Of a stretch of 42,924 nt of DNA, positions 22,237 through 33,647 are shown piece by piece. The stretch is from Rhizophagus sp. LPA8_4_AMF (lineage: Eukaryota > Glomeromycota > Glomeromycetes > Glomerales > Glomeraceae): assembly GCA_021464525.1 (NCBI GenBank), contig JADRCO010000213.1:1-42924 (forward strand), read 5' to 3'. Position numbers and translations under genes: made by a program. The notes beneath the pieces were generated by a model that saw only the letters and a list, made by a program, of their open reading frames with translations, was not told the origin of the DNA and did not search any database. Each line of letters opens with the position of its first letter. The first letter of the stretch is position 1.

Positions 22237-22447
22237 AGGTCCGCGAAATATATACAGTATAAAAAGGCCAGAACAGTCAAAAATTTTAAAGCTGTACGCA
22301 TTTTTTTAGGACCGGAATTTTAATAATTTCGGTCAGTATCCAAAAAAAGGCAATGACTTTCTACCAAGCATTATCATAAAAGAAAAGATTTTCATGATTT
22401 TTTTTGCTCAAACTCGAACCTGATCTTTATGTATATTTCAGGGTTCT
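22237..22447. mobile_element. 211-bp TIR element (hAT-like MITE), copy B
   Basis: This is the counterpart of the element at 18465-18670, in the same position relative to the next BTB gene. Left end AGGTCCGCGAAATATATAC, inverted right end AGAACCCTGAAATATAC; flanks CGTAAGTG (22229-22236) and CGTAAGAG (22448-22455). The insertion predates the duplication of the spacer. Confidence 0.65.
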
Positions 22448-23479
22448 CGTAAGAGATCAAACCAAATAGGATTGACGTAATGTATCTTGAATTCGATTTT
22501 CAAAAATTAGAGATACTGTACAAGGTAATGATATAATTAGTTTCATATTTATAGCAAAATATTTGACAAATGAATCCCACAGCGTACCTGAAGGTGAAAC
22601 TCTTTAATGTTAAACTTTTTATTGAATCGATAATGATAAAAAAACCAAAAACTAGTTTTTATGATATTAAATCTCCGTTTATTTATTTACTCTACATTGC
22701 AGAGTACATATTCACAATATTTATGTGATTTATGTCTAAGTTAAAAAAATTGTTTTAAGTATATAGCGGTTGTTAGATAGTATCATAACGATAGAAGAAC
22801 CATATATATAAACGCATGTTGGTAGGTAGGGGGGATTGATTTATCTGTCATTATGTATTCAATCCATGTATTTCTTTGTGTTATAACTTATACTCAATGT
22901 AATAAATCCCAAATATATAGTATACTTGACATGATTTATATAATGCATACTATATCTATAAAAAAAGAATGCACAAAAATGTGCTTATTTCCAACTTTAA
23001 ATTCTTCGAAAGCAGTATCATTAATTCTTGATAACTGAATATGATTTTTTTCCTTATAATATATATGGTTCTTACCATGCCCTAGTATTCACCAAATTTA
23101 TCAAATTTTTCTAGAAATTTTTCTTATATAATTATCCTCCCAATGGAATCAGAAGAGCTTTATATAAGAATCTCAATAAAGAATTGCGTGCTACCAATAA
23201 AAAAAATAAATAAATATTCAAGTATCTAAGTATCTATTATTTAAAATGATAATAATTTATCTCTAAAATTATTAAACTAATATTATGATGTGTAATGTTT
23301 ACATAGCAGACAGAAAAAAATTTTAGAGTAAAATTGATTACTATGAATTCATGCTTCATACAGAAAAAGTTTCTTAATCATCGGTTACATGTTTGTTAAT
23401 ACTAATTATTAAATTTCATATAGTAATTTAAAAAAAAAGAAAAATAAATATGTAACAATTCGAGTTATAAATTTATTTG
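22448..23479. other. Duplicated spacer between array copies 4 and 5
   Basis: It parallels 18671-20426 but lacks three insertions present there. It keeps a segment of about 150 bp near 22873-23025 that is missing from the other copy and partly present at 16260-16300. The 61-codon frame at 22853-23038 is therefore flank, not a gene. Confidence 0.6.
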
Positions 23480-25013
23480 TTAATAAATAATTATTGGATA
23501 ATTTTTGGATATAATAAAGGTTTCAATTTCCTCAATAGTATAAATTGTATCAGTATTTAAATTATTTTCATAATTATTGCTATTGTTATTAACATGTAAT
23601 CTATAACCGTTCATAGACAATGAACCCCAACCAAAATTAAATCCATTACAACCACTATCTATTATGGCTTGAGATTTATTTACTACGCGACTTATTTTCA
23701 TATGTTGAGTATCTTCACTATCTTCAAATGAGAAAATAAAATTATCTGATGAATTGTAAAATCGATAACCATGATGATCACGATCATCAACAGTAAAGTC
23801 ATTTCCTAATGAACAAACCCCGATAGAACTATATCCACCAAAAACTTTATTCGAATCTTTAACTTTAATTAAAACCAAACTTGCTACTCGACCTTTACAT
23901 CTTTTTATGAATGATTTATTACTAATTCCATCACAACTACCACGATAAATAAGGCTAAGCGTGTATGATGGATCTTCACCAGTACGAATATACATGATAT
24001 CATTTTTATCAATCCAATTAACTATTATTTTTGCAAGTATTGGTTTGATGATATTTGAATTAATTGAAAAACCAATTCTAGGTGGTAAAATTGTAATTTT
24101 GGGCAAGACATCTTTATAATAAAAGTCTTCGATTTCTTGATAAATATGATTAGGAATAATAGTTTTATAAGGACAGATTTTATCAAGAAAATCTGCACGA
24201 GAAATTCCTGTAAATCGAATAAGAGGAATAAATTGATTTAAAGTTTTCTTCAATGCTTCGTAATTATTGGTATTCCATTTAGCTTTATTGTTTCCCAAAC
24301 CAGGAGTTTGCTTGATACCCCATTCAATTAAGCAATTCCAAAGAGCAATTTCATCAAATTGTAAGTCGTCTCTTTTTAGCAAGCCAAAAAGTATTTCCTT
24401 ATTTACTGAAAGGAAGATTTTTGAAGAAAAAAATGGTAGAGGATTTTTGCGAATAGTTTCAAGACAATAATCTTGTAATTTCTTGCAATTATTAATTCCA
24501 AACACAGAATTAAGAACAAGAACAAAATTTTTATGAACCCATTGGATTTTATTATTGAGTAAATAATCTTGAACATGTCCAAATAATTCTTCAAAAAGTA
24601 ATTCATCAGATGCAATTAGCAAATCAAAAATATTTTTACCCGATTGTTTAGTTAAATCAAGTTCACCAGTGTAAATATATCTATAAAAAAATATTAAATA
24701 ATTAGAATAATATAATAAAATAAATTTCAAAATTATAAAAAAATTTAATTAATTCTCACTTCAAAATCATATCAAAAACAATTGGTGTTAAATTTGGTTT
24801 ATTAAATATAATCATATTATCCCTCTTTGTAATCCAATTAGTTGAAAGAGCACATTTAAAATAAAGTGAACGAGCACGTAAAATAACTGAATGTGCACGA
24901 AATTCCTTTGTATTTTGGTTTTCACCAACTTGAATGATAACATTGTAATCATCTGCATCATCTAATATTAAGGAAAGATCTTTTAAGAGACCAAGATGAA
25001 AAATTGAAGCCAT
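23480..25013 (-). CDS. BTB-BACK-TLDc protein, array copy 5 (intact)
   Basis: Exon 1 is 25013-24760 and exon 2 is 24680-23480, with a 79-bp intron at the conserved Lys codon; 484 residues, the longest member. BTB reads MASIFHLGLLKDLS, FRAHSVILRARSLYF, YIYTGELDLTKQSGKNIFDLL; BACK has LLNNKIQWVHKNF; TLDc begins near 300 (LSLIYRGSCDGIS, GGYSSIGV, an added VDDRDHHGYRFYN loop). The C-terminus continues past FIISK into NYPIIIY because the usual stop is lost. Its upstream region lacks the TTGTGCAACGTTACAAAT element found at five other loci; instead A/T-rich text runs to 25080. It may be differently regulated. The function is inferred from the domains. Confidence 0.9.
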
Positions 25014-26928
25014 TTTTTTAAACTTTTTTTTTTAAAAAGAAAAGCGACGTATAAGTAATTTTTTCAAAAAAAAAAAAGAATTAGGTTCGTATAATCATGT
25101 CTGCTGTGAATCATTTTGACATATTTTTAGCAGACTTACATATCATATGATAAAAGCTTAATCAATTTATGTCAATTGAATTCCCGAGGGCGCAGTAGGA
25201 TTTTTGCCTGACGCAATGTACTAGCTGTTTAACATTCAGATTTTAAATGAAATAAACATTTAATTATATATGTTATTATATGTTTAATAAAATTTAGATT
25301 TTAAAAAATAGAAAGGGTTGTGGGTACGTTAACAAGCAATCATCTGAAACGGCCTTATTATTAAAAGTATCTGTAGAATTAATTAACAATTTAATACTTG
25401 CCGGGAATGGCCTGTTCATTTGACCATTTAAAGGATTTGCCTAATCGTGTATTCATAATCATTTATCATTAATCATGTCTATCATTTGATTTTGAATTCA
25501 GTTGTTTTAATCAAAAAAAAATAAATAAATAAATAAATTCAAACGTAGGCCAGAATTGTAATGCTGACTGTTGAGAATCTTGTTATTTCAAGTCATTTGC
25601 TGAACACTAATTATATGTATAAAAATAAAATACAGTATAAGATATTACATACAATTAAGGAGATTGCATTTATATATTACAAAATTAGTCTTAATTATAG
25701 TCCTAAGGTTGATGTGAATACACCTTAATTTATCTCCTAGATTATTACTAGTTTTACGTTGCTTTAATAATTTTTCTTAGATAGTATTATTATCATTATT
25801 AAGAAATTAAGTGATAAATATACAAACTATTATTGAATAAATCCGGAAATCAAAGAAATAATACGAATTAGGTAATAAATAATATTTCCTTGAGAATTTA
25901 TTTTTTTTTAGAAAAAAACTTTTAGAATAAATGGCAATAAACGATATACTTTTTAAGAAGTGATCACTTTATGTAAATATAATTAGGAAATTTTATTACA
26001 TACCTTTTCACTTTAAAGATTTCTAAATTTGAAATAAATTATGACCTCTATTTTTTTTTAGAAAATTTGAAGACGATTTTGAATTGTAATTTTTAGAAAA
26101 TGTATGTTGTTTTAATTATATTAGTACGTCGCTAAAATCCACCCTCCTAAATTAATCTTTTACAATATGACGTGTAGTTGTGACAAATAATTTTTTATCA
26201 AAAGAAATTCTGTCTCTCAAACAAGTAGTGAAATGATGTGGCACATGTGACAAATTTCAACTTACCCTAGTGACCCTAAAGTCCGCTCGTCAACGTGGTT
26301 ATATACCGGATTAAAGATAAAATGGTCCAGGAAAAGTTTATAATAATAGTAAATATTGCATGACATGATTTAAGTATTAGTGTAAATATTAATATAATTA
26401 TGTCCTATTTATATTTATTTGATAATATTTCTTTTCTTGCTGGTAATTTTTGGATCAGATAAATAATTTGACATTGACGAATTATTTATTTACTTTTCTG
26501 AAATAATTTGATTGAAATATATAATTGATTATATTGGTTGATAAATTGGTCAAACAATGCAAAAATTGATCAATGCGTATCCCTAAGAAAATTCTTTTAG
26601 TATAATAATAATATTATTATTAGCTTATCAAATTGATTGGTTTATTTTATTAAAGGTATTTAGATGTGATTATACTTATATTTGCAAAGAGTAATCAGAA
26701 AGTCATTGAATTGAATTGTTAATACTAGCATGAATTCACGATCAGCTGGCTATCTTTATCATTTCTTCAATACTAGTCTTCTATAAGAAGTAGAAATATT
26801 AATTATAACTATTCGCGTAATTGTCATCAACTAGAATTCTGATGGATTTATTTATAGGAGATGAAAAGGAATTTCTATTGTAACTATTTTTAGTGAGAGT
26901 CGAAGGTCTCTTCAACTCTTCTACGGAT
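25014..26928. other. AT-rich gene-free spacer
   Basis: No gene seen. An (AAAT)n tract lies at about 25515-25538. Two less AT-rich patches (25185-25450 and 26150-26330) have no open frame with coding character and no recognisable repeat ends. Confidence 0.5.
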
Positions 26929-27391
26929 CTATTCACTTTTTCCTAAATAAAGTAATAGATATAATGTAAAACTGGATTTCTTGAAATAGATATCATCATC
27001 ATAAATTCTTACCAACAAACTATATAAGTTTGTGATTACCATGACAATATCTAAAAAATCAGCCACTTCAATAGGTAATTTACCTCATCTAAGTAATCCG
27101 TAATAAGCTAAATCCATAGAATACATCTTGATATAGGATCCTGTTTAATTAATTAATTGGCGTTAAGCTATAGCAAATTTCAATAGTCTAACCTTTGATA
27201 AGGATCCCGAATGTTTCTAAACATTGAGAGTAACTGTAAATATCGTGTAAAGACCAAAGTAAACCTTTCATAAATTCGGGGAGTTTTCTAATGCACAGAA
27301 TTTCAGCTTTTGCAGCGTTTGGTGATTTTATCTCGCCAAAAATAACTTCATTATTTCCTTTGGAAATTACTCCATTAGTTAAGATTTTGAA
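26929..27391 (-). pseudogene. Decayed two-exon gene of an AM-fungal family
   Basis: Exon A (27391-27193) reads KILTNGVISKGNNEVIFGEI, KSPNAAKAEILC, RKLPEFMKGLLWSLHDIY, QCLETFGILIKG. A 52-bp intron (GTTAGA to AACAG, 27192-27141) joins in phase 1 to exon B (27140-26929): SYIKMYSMDLAYYGLLR, a TGA, then GKLPIEVADFLDIVMVITN and LYSLLVRIYDD, ending in TAG. Splicing and frame fit well apart from the single TGA. The 5' part is missing: the frame closes just upstream at 27392 and no start is seen. The order GEIKSPN, ELKDMLxDLHK-like, KMxxYxMDL resembles a hypothetical family frequent in Rhizophagus, and the GEIK motif recalls the E-x-K of PD-(D/E)XK nucleases. That comparison is weak. Confidence 0.6.
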
Positions 27392-30212
27392 TTAAAAAAA
27401 TCAAAAAGGATTATTGTAATTATTAATTATTAAAAAAGAGTGTTATCAATTATATTATTTATTATTTTGATACTATTGATAAAAGTTATAAGAGAATAAT
27501 AATATTATATCTATTATGTCAAATATAATTGTACATGAATACAGCAGTAAACCATCATTATTACAAATTAATAAGTTAACAATTATAATTTGTTATTTCT
27601 AAAACTGTTTTGTTAACCCTGCATCAATCACATCAAATAAGTTAACTATTAACTTCCAAGAAAGTAATTTTCATTATACATCAAAAAATGTATTTTTTAC
27701 AAAGTAAATCAAATTGTTATTAAGTTTTGGTTTTAAATCCAAAAATTATCATTTTCAATACTTTTTCATAAGAATTTCATGTGAAACCAAAATTTATTAG
27801 CTATTTCTAAAAATATCAAACAGGACGACTGGATAATTTTAGGTAAAGTAGTATTAGTCACATTATAATTATCATCAATTTAAGGAATACAATGAAAAAT
27901 TATTAAATAATCAAATAAAAAAAAATACTTATATGACTACAGCTTATGAAATATACTCACTTCAAATTATTCATTTAGTTATTACTAAAAAAAAAAAAAA
28001 ATAATTACCAGTCTATATTATAAGCAGTATAAAATACAAGAAAAAAAGTTAAAGAATTTATTACGAAACATATATGAATAAATTTATTCATTAATTAGAA
28101 AATATCAATTTAATATAGAGAATTAATCTGATGCAATTGATACAACTATGAACACTTAAAGTATAATAAATTATTTGGATTTATTCCAAGTATAAAGTAT
28201 ATATATATATATATAAGAATAAATATTCTGTAAACAATCTTAAACTATTATTCATACTTCTGCAAAAAATCATAAATTACATAATTGAATTATAAATTCT
28301 CTGAAAACACATATCTGTTCTTAAACATTATAGTAATCAAAGAATTCATATTAATCAAAATTAAACTAAAAAGAGAGTTTTACTAAAAATAAAAATGTCG
28401 CAAACCTATTTCATCATTTTATTAAATTAACTCAAAAACTTTAAAATATAAGTAATACTTTTTAACAAGTTGTCAGATGAAATTTTGATAATTAAGTAAT
28501 TGTTGATCAAGTAATTTTTATTTAAATTTATCAATTTCAATAATTGCAATCAAGATATCATATAGAATTACTAATAAAATACTGATATAAAATATTAATA
28601 ATGTAGATTTGAATCATAAATTTGATTTAGAAACTTTATAGAATAACTAGTATATTGTAAATTAGCAATATAATTTAAAAGTTTAACCTGGACGCCAAAG
28701 AAGTTATTCTGGCTGTTATTATCAATTTATAATGTTTAAATATTTTATTTATCATAAAAGGTTAAGCGGGCTCTAAACAAACAGACAGCTTAACCTTTGC
28801 AATAACTGATAAAATAGTTATATATGAAAAGTAGGAACATTGACTTATTCAAACCATGTGTGTAGAAGAACTTTACAAAGTTTATTCAGGATTAACATTG
28901 AATATTTCGAATATTTCATAGTTGGATACATTTTTTTATAGTTTGATTATGATAATCAATGATTTATATTAGATGTCATATTATATGAAACAAATATACT
29001 GTATATAATAAACATAAATAAACATTCATATGCAACACTATATTATATAGTTTTAACATAAATTTTATTATTATGATTAACGATATAAAAATACAAAAAA
29101 AATAATAATTCTTGAAAAAGTTAAATTATGTTGATATTTAAATATTAACATGTTTCTTATTTTCATCAGCCCATAATGCTTAATTTCGCATTATAATATT
29201 TATAGTTTTATATTTTAACTTTATATATTAAGGCACTTGTTCTTACCGAAACATGCAATAAGCTTATAGTTTATTGTGACTTACTTAACAGTTAAATATA
29301 TTAAAATAAAATTAAGATCTTTAAATATTACCTCTTACCAGATAGATCTTACTTATATGATCAAATGTCCAAAATTCCTTTTATCAACCCAGTTTAAACA
29401 AATTATATAAATTACTTTCTATATAGTTCAATTTATTCATTTATTTAAGCTATTTAAATTATAAATTTCTGATATATAATAATACAACATTATTATTATA
29501 GAGACAATTCTAAAACATGTATCTTTCAATAACTAAAATTGTCTAACAAGTTAATATATATATATATTGATGCAAACTTTTTTTAATATTAGATTTGATA
29601 AGGTTATATAGCATTTTACACTCCCATGTCAGAAGGTATAGATGAAACCAATGATAATTTTATGCCATTCTAATTCATAAGAATTAAAATTTTATTATTA
29701 TAAGTTTCTTAAAAGTATATTAATATGTGAGTTATTTGGCAACTATCTATATTTATATAAAATTTATAAAATTATAAGGCAAATGACCTTGCAAGATTTA
29801 AAAAGATGAAATCATTAATAACTGCTAATAAACCTGTAGAACTATAGAATTCAAAAAGAAACATAATCTCATATTGCTTTAATTAGTTTTAAGCTTTTAG
29901 CATTATATGTAATATTTGGTTTTGAAATATTATGTTGTTTTAAAAAATAACCAATTTTATAAAAATATATTTAGATTGCATAATTCTGGTTAAATATTAC
30001 TTATTTAAGGATGATGTAAAATGCCACAGTATAATAAATTATTAAGCAGAAAATTTTGTAGTAAAGCATTATAAAATATATGAGTGATAAGAGTTTATTC
30101 ATTCCCTTATAATTATAGGTACAAGTAATGAACAAAAAACAGATTATACTGTATATATGAATTATGGCTTAAACCTCGAAACTACAAATTTTACTATTAT
30201 TTTTCAATTGAA
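27392..30212. other. Very AT-rich gene-free spacer
   Basis: Nothing coding is visible in six frames. It contains (TA)n tracts at about 28197-28216 and 29552-29567, and a perfect hairpin at 28757-28798 (listed separately). Confidence 0.5.
28757..28798. repeat. Perfect 11-bp inverted repeat with 20-nt spacer
   Basis: AAAGGTTAAGC (28757-28767) and GCTTAACCTTT (28788-28798) are exact inverses. The spacer is less AT-rich than its surroundings. Possibly a transposon footprint or a structured transcript. Confidence 0.55.
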
Positions 30213-30341
30213 ATGGCGACATTTTTCCAAAAAACAGGGAGTGTATTGAGAGAAAAGATAACGTACAAGTTGATCACAATGATACTATTAGTGACAATGG
30301 TATGTTTATTTATCCTATTACTTTTAGGATTTGGAGAATAA
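30213..30341 (+). CDS. Possible 42-residue single-pass membrane microprotein
   Basis: The ATG at 30213 opens MATFFQKTGSVLREKITYK, then a strongly hydrophobic stretch (LITMILLVTMVCLFILLLLG) of about 20 residues, and ends FGE before TAA. The basic amphipathic N-terminus followed by one membrane helix is typical of small ER or mitochondrial membrane subunits, but I do not recognise the family. A short frame like this can arise by chance in AT-rich DNA. In its favour, its composition differs from neighbouring spacer (GCG, ACG, CAG codons). No intron is needed. Confidence 0.35.
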   Translation: MATFFQKTGSVLREKITYKLITMILLVTMVCLFILLLLGFGE

Positions 30342-30807
30342 ATGGTATATTTATAATTTATAGCACAAAATAAAGTTTACAATAAATGTTAAGTTTAACA
30401 AATTATTTAGTTAAACAAAAATTTCATGTACGTAAATTAGTTTTTAGTTTTTGTATTTGTATCATTCTTAGATAGTTTTCAGTTTAATAAAACTTATAGT
30501 TAACAAAATATGTTGTAAATTTATACTTAAGATTTTTAGGTATAACGAAGTTTATTTTTAGTTTATATTTTTTAGGTTTTTTTTTTTAATTTTTAGTTTT
30601 ATAGATAGAAATCACTTGTAGTGCTTTATTGTATAGATGTATTTGTCGTCTTACGTCTAAGTAGTTGGGATAATTACATAATTGCCCTGGTGATATTCAA
30701 TAAAGAGAGAACAAAAATTATCATAATAATAATAAATGTATAACAATAAATGCAAATAATAAAAATTAAATGAATAAATACACATAAAAAGGCCAGATCT
30801 GAGTTTT

Positions 30808-30927
30808 CCGTAGCATGGGCAAAATAATCATGTAGGTCTTTCCTTTTACGAATAATGCGGGTCAAAATTTTATTACCTTATTTAGATACTGGCTGGCATT
30901 GTTTTAATTCCGGTCCTGAAGAAATAA
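30808..30927 (+). repeat. Dispersed repeat, relative of the 18.5/22.3-kb element core
   Basis: It shares ordered blocks with 38035-38151 on the same strand (GCAAAATAATCATG, TCTTTCCTTTT, AATTTTATTAC, TTATTTTAG-like, AATTCCGGYCCTGA). It also matches the inverted cores of the elements at 18465-18670 and 22237-22447. Short open frames on both strands here (30674-30865 and 30855-31094) are built on this repeat. Confidence 0.55.
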
Positions 30928-32652
30928 ATAATATTGTTGCCTCAGCCGGAGATCTACAATATCTACAATATTTCAATAACAATTCCAAAGCTGAAACTAA
31001 AAGCAAAAATAAGCTAACACTAAAAATCCCAATTCATCTCCCTACCTTCGTTCGGCCCTTCTTTACTCCTTCGTTTCATTTAAGCTATTCTTAGTATAAG
31101 TCATACCAAGTTATACGAGGTATAACTCACATCTCAGAACTGCCGTCCATTTGATTATTTGAGATATTTGTCAATTCTTGCCGATTTCTATACACACGTC
31201 GATTCCGCATAACACTATTGTTATAAGTGTTATAAGTATTATTTCAAAAATCTTTCGCAAGTATTTTAACGTATCTAATACAATCATTATAAATTGTAAG
31301 TAAAAAGCATGTTTTATAAAATTTTAATAAATTATTTTCCATTTCAAATATATATATTAATAGTTTTAATTATAAATGATAACAAATTACTAAAATTTTT
31401 GTTATTAATAAATTTTAAAACTGATATAATTAATGTGTACAAGCAACTTTTTAATAGTTTATTAATTAATTTACATTATTAAGATTTTCCAATAGTATTA
31501 AAATTTACAAATTAATTTTTAGTTAAATACTTCTCATAAGTTAAAAATGTAGTTTGCTAAAAGTATTTGAGTCGCTATCTAAAATCTAACATTATTATTT
31601 TAAATACTTAACTAGCGAGTAAATTTCTATCCAGTATTTCTATCCAGTACCCACGGTTAGAGAAATTTTCTGCAGTATACACAAGCTATTCGGGCCATAA
31701 GATACTACTTTGAAATTAATTATATAATCTTTGTAGTTTAGAGAAGGCTGCCAATATTGTGGGTTGTTTTGGGAGATGTTTAGATCTGAGTGATTCAAGA
31801 GTAGAATCATAAGATTTCGTTCTGGTGCTAGATCTAATATGGTTTTGTATAATTTTATTTTAGTGCGATGTAATTTTTTTCATTGGTTCATATATGAAAA
31901 ACTTTTTTCTCATTGTTTATTTATCGAAGAGTTCATTTACGAATTTTGTAAACAGGTTCTTAATTCTAATTGAGATTAACACTTTATTTATTACACATTC
32001 CCGATTTTAGAACTACTCTATTTCTTTAAATAAAAATAAAAAAAAGAATATACTAGTTAATTAATTTGACAATTTTTATTTATTAAAAAGAAAGTCATGT
32101 AGATATAACGTTTTTTGTGAAATTATAAAAGTATAATAAAACAGATAACTTTTTGTAGATTTTCTTTTTTCATATTAAAGACATCACGCCTGAATAACTT
32201 AATTTTGTTCGAAGATGTAAAAAAAGTACTAATAAAATATTTCGTACATATATTCAATTATAAAAATTCAAAAAAAAACAAAAAAATAAAATAATTGTTT
32301 TATTTTATAGGATATTCTTGTAATGTGGATGCTAATGATTGATTTTGACTTTTTTATTTATAACTTGAAAAACCCGAAGTTCAGTCTATAGTAACACAAA
32401 ATTTTGCAATCACATAATCTCTATGAACGAACATTAAAAATCATTTCTCATATATAAATATAATCATCCATTCCAAAAGATGTAAGACATAAAAGTAAAA
32501 GAAAGAGACATAATGAAATGTTTTTTAAACTTCCCAAATTCATACCTCCCAAAGAAAAGTCTAATAAAAAAAATTTCAAGTGCAATTCGCTATATTTGAA
32601 GGAAAAAATCAAGTCCAAGTCTGTCCTAAAAATAAAAATTTAAAAATGATAC
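30928..32652. other. AT-rich gene-free spacer
   Basis: No gene. A 13-bp tandem duplication (TTTCTATCCAGTA) lies at about 31625-31650. The part from 32460 on may be the 3' end of the exon-like block array described next. Confidence 0.45.
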
Positions 32653-33647
32653 CTACAAAATAGACAAGAAAAGAAATGGTTAGTTTTTTCAAAACAAAAA
32701 TTTAAACCAGTTTGAATGAAACGAAACGTTTCAAAATTTACCGATCATATCATCCAGGATAATCTACCGATACCTGCAAAAAAAGAAATAAAATTTAAAA
32801 GAAAAGCCAAAAAAAATAAATTTAAAGTTTTAAATGAAACTTTTGAATGTTACTAATCATATCATCCAGGTTTCGGAAGCTTGATACCTGTAAAAATAAA
32901 AATAATTTTTAAAATTTGAATTTGTTAAACTTACCAATCCATTCGTTTCAAAATGCCAACCTACAAAAGAAGAAGGTCCAAGTACCACCTAATGTTGAGA
33001 AATCCAACCAAAGAAGTCTGAGAAGTTAATGTCTGAAATCTAAAGTCGAAGAGACGGGTACCTACGAAAAAAAAGAAAAATTACATTAAAAAAAAAAAAA
33101 ACTTTTTAAAAAAATTTGCAACTTCTTAAAGTTGGCGCCAATGAAAAGAAAAGATAGTTCATTCTTAAATTAAATTAAAAGTTATTCCCTTCCTCATTTC
33201 TTAAATAAAATAGATCACCTTTCCATTTCTTACCTTAAATTCTGGTTCGTTCTAGCAAGCAATTCCTACAAAAAAAAAGAAACATCGGTAAATGTTTCCA
33301 TAAGTTAATTTTCTAATAAAACCTCACCCCCCGTACAAAATCCCGAATGTCAAAATGAAACAAAAAGAACCTACAAAATAAAAGATGAGTATTATTAATG
33401 GTTAGTTATATATTTAAAATGAATTTTTTTAAAAAAAATCATATAAACTTACCTATTTACAGATCAAAGCTGAAAAGAAACCGGCAATGCTGAATCAAAG
33501 TTTGAAAGAATCCAAGAGAAAATATCCGTCTAAAGAAATTTTTTTTAAAAAAAAAAAGATTATCATTTGTCATACAAACCATAATTGACTAGTCTGATCA
33601 GCCGAGTTTCAAATGGGGATAATCCAAATACATCAATCAATTCGTGT
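32653..33647 (-). other. Run of small exon-like blocks, possible spliced noncoding RNA or decayed gene
   Basis: On the minus strand, eight blocks richer in G/C than their surroundings are each preceded by a pyrimidine-rich AG and followed by a GT donor. They are 33647-33580, 33529-33453, 33370-33328, 33265-33234, 33061-32989, 32960-32935, 32887-32854 and 32773-32742; a further acceptor is at 32653. Donors include GTAAGT (twice), GTAAGA, GTGAGG, GTAACA and GTAAAT. Intervals are 47-172 nt except one of 28, which is too short and suggests that blocks 5 and 6 are one exon. Block 1 is open in one frame (HELIDVFGLSPFETRLIRLVN), but block 2 has stops in each frame and block 8 closes in all three. 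Blocks 7 and 8 share CCTGGATGATATGAT, as if duplicated. This is an interpretation of splice-like patterning, not a demonstrated transcript. Confidence 0.4.

Noticed and set aside
22853-23038. 61-codon plus-strand open frame
   Set aside because: Lies in the duplicated 3' flank, is missing from the sister flank and has no coding character.
30674-31094. Two overlapping short frames on opposite strands
   Set aside because: Both are built on the dispersed repeat at 30808-30927.
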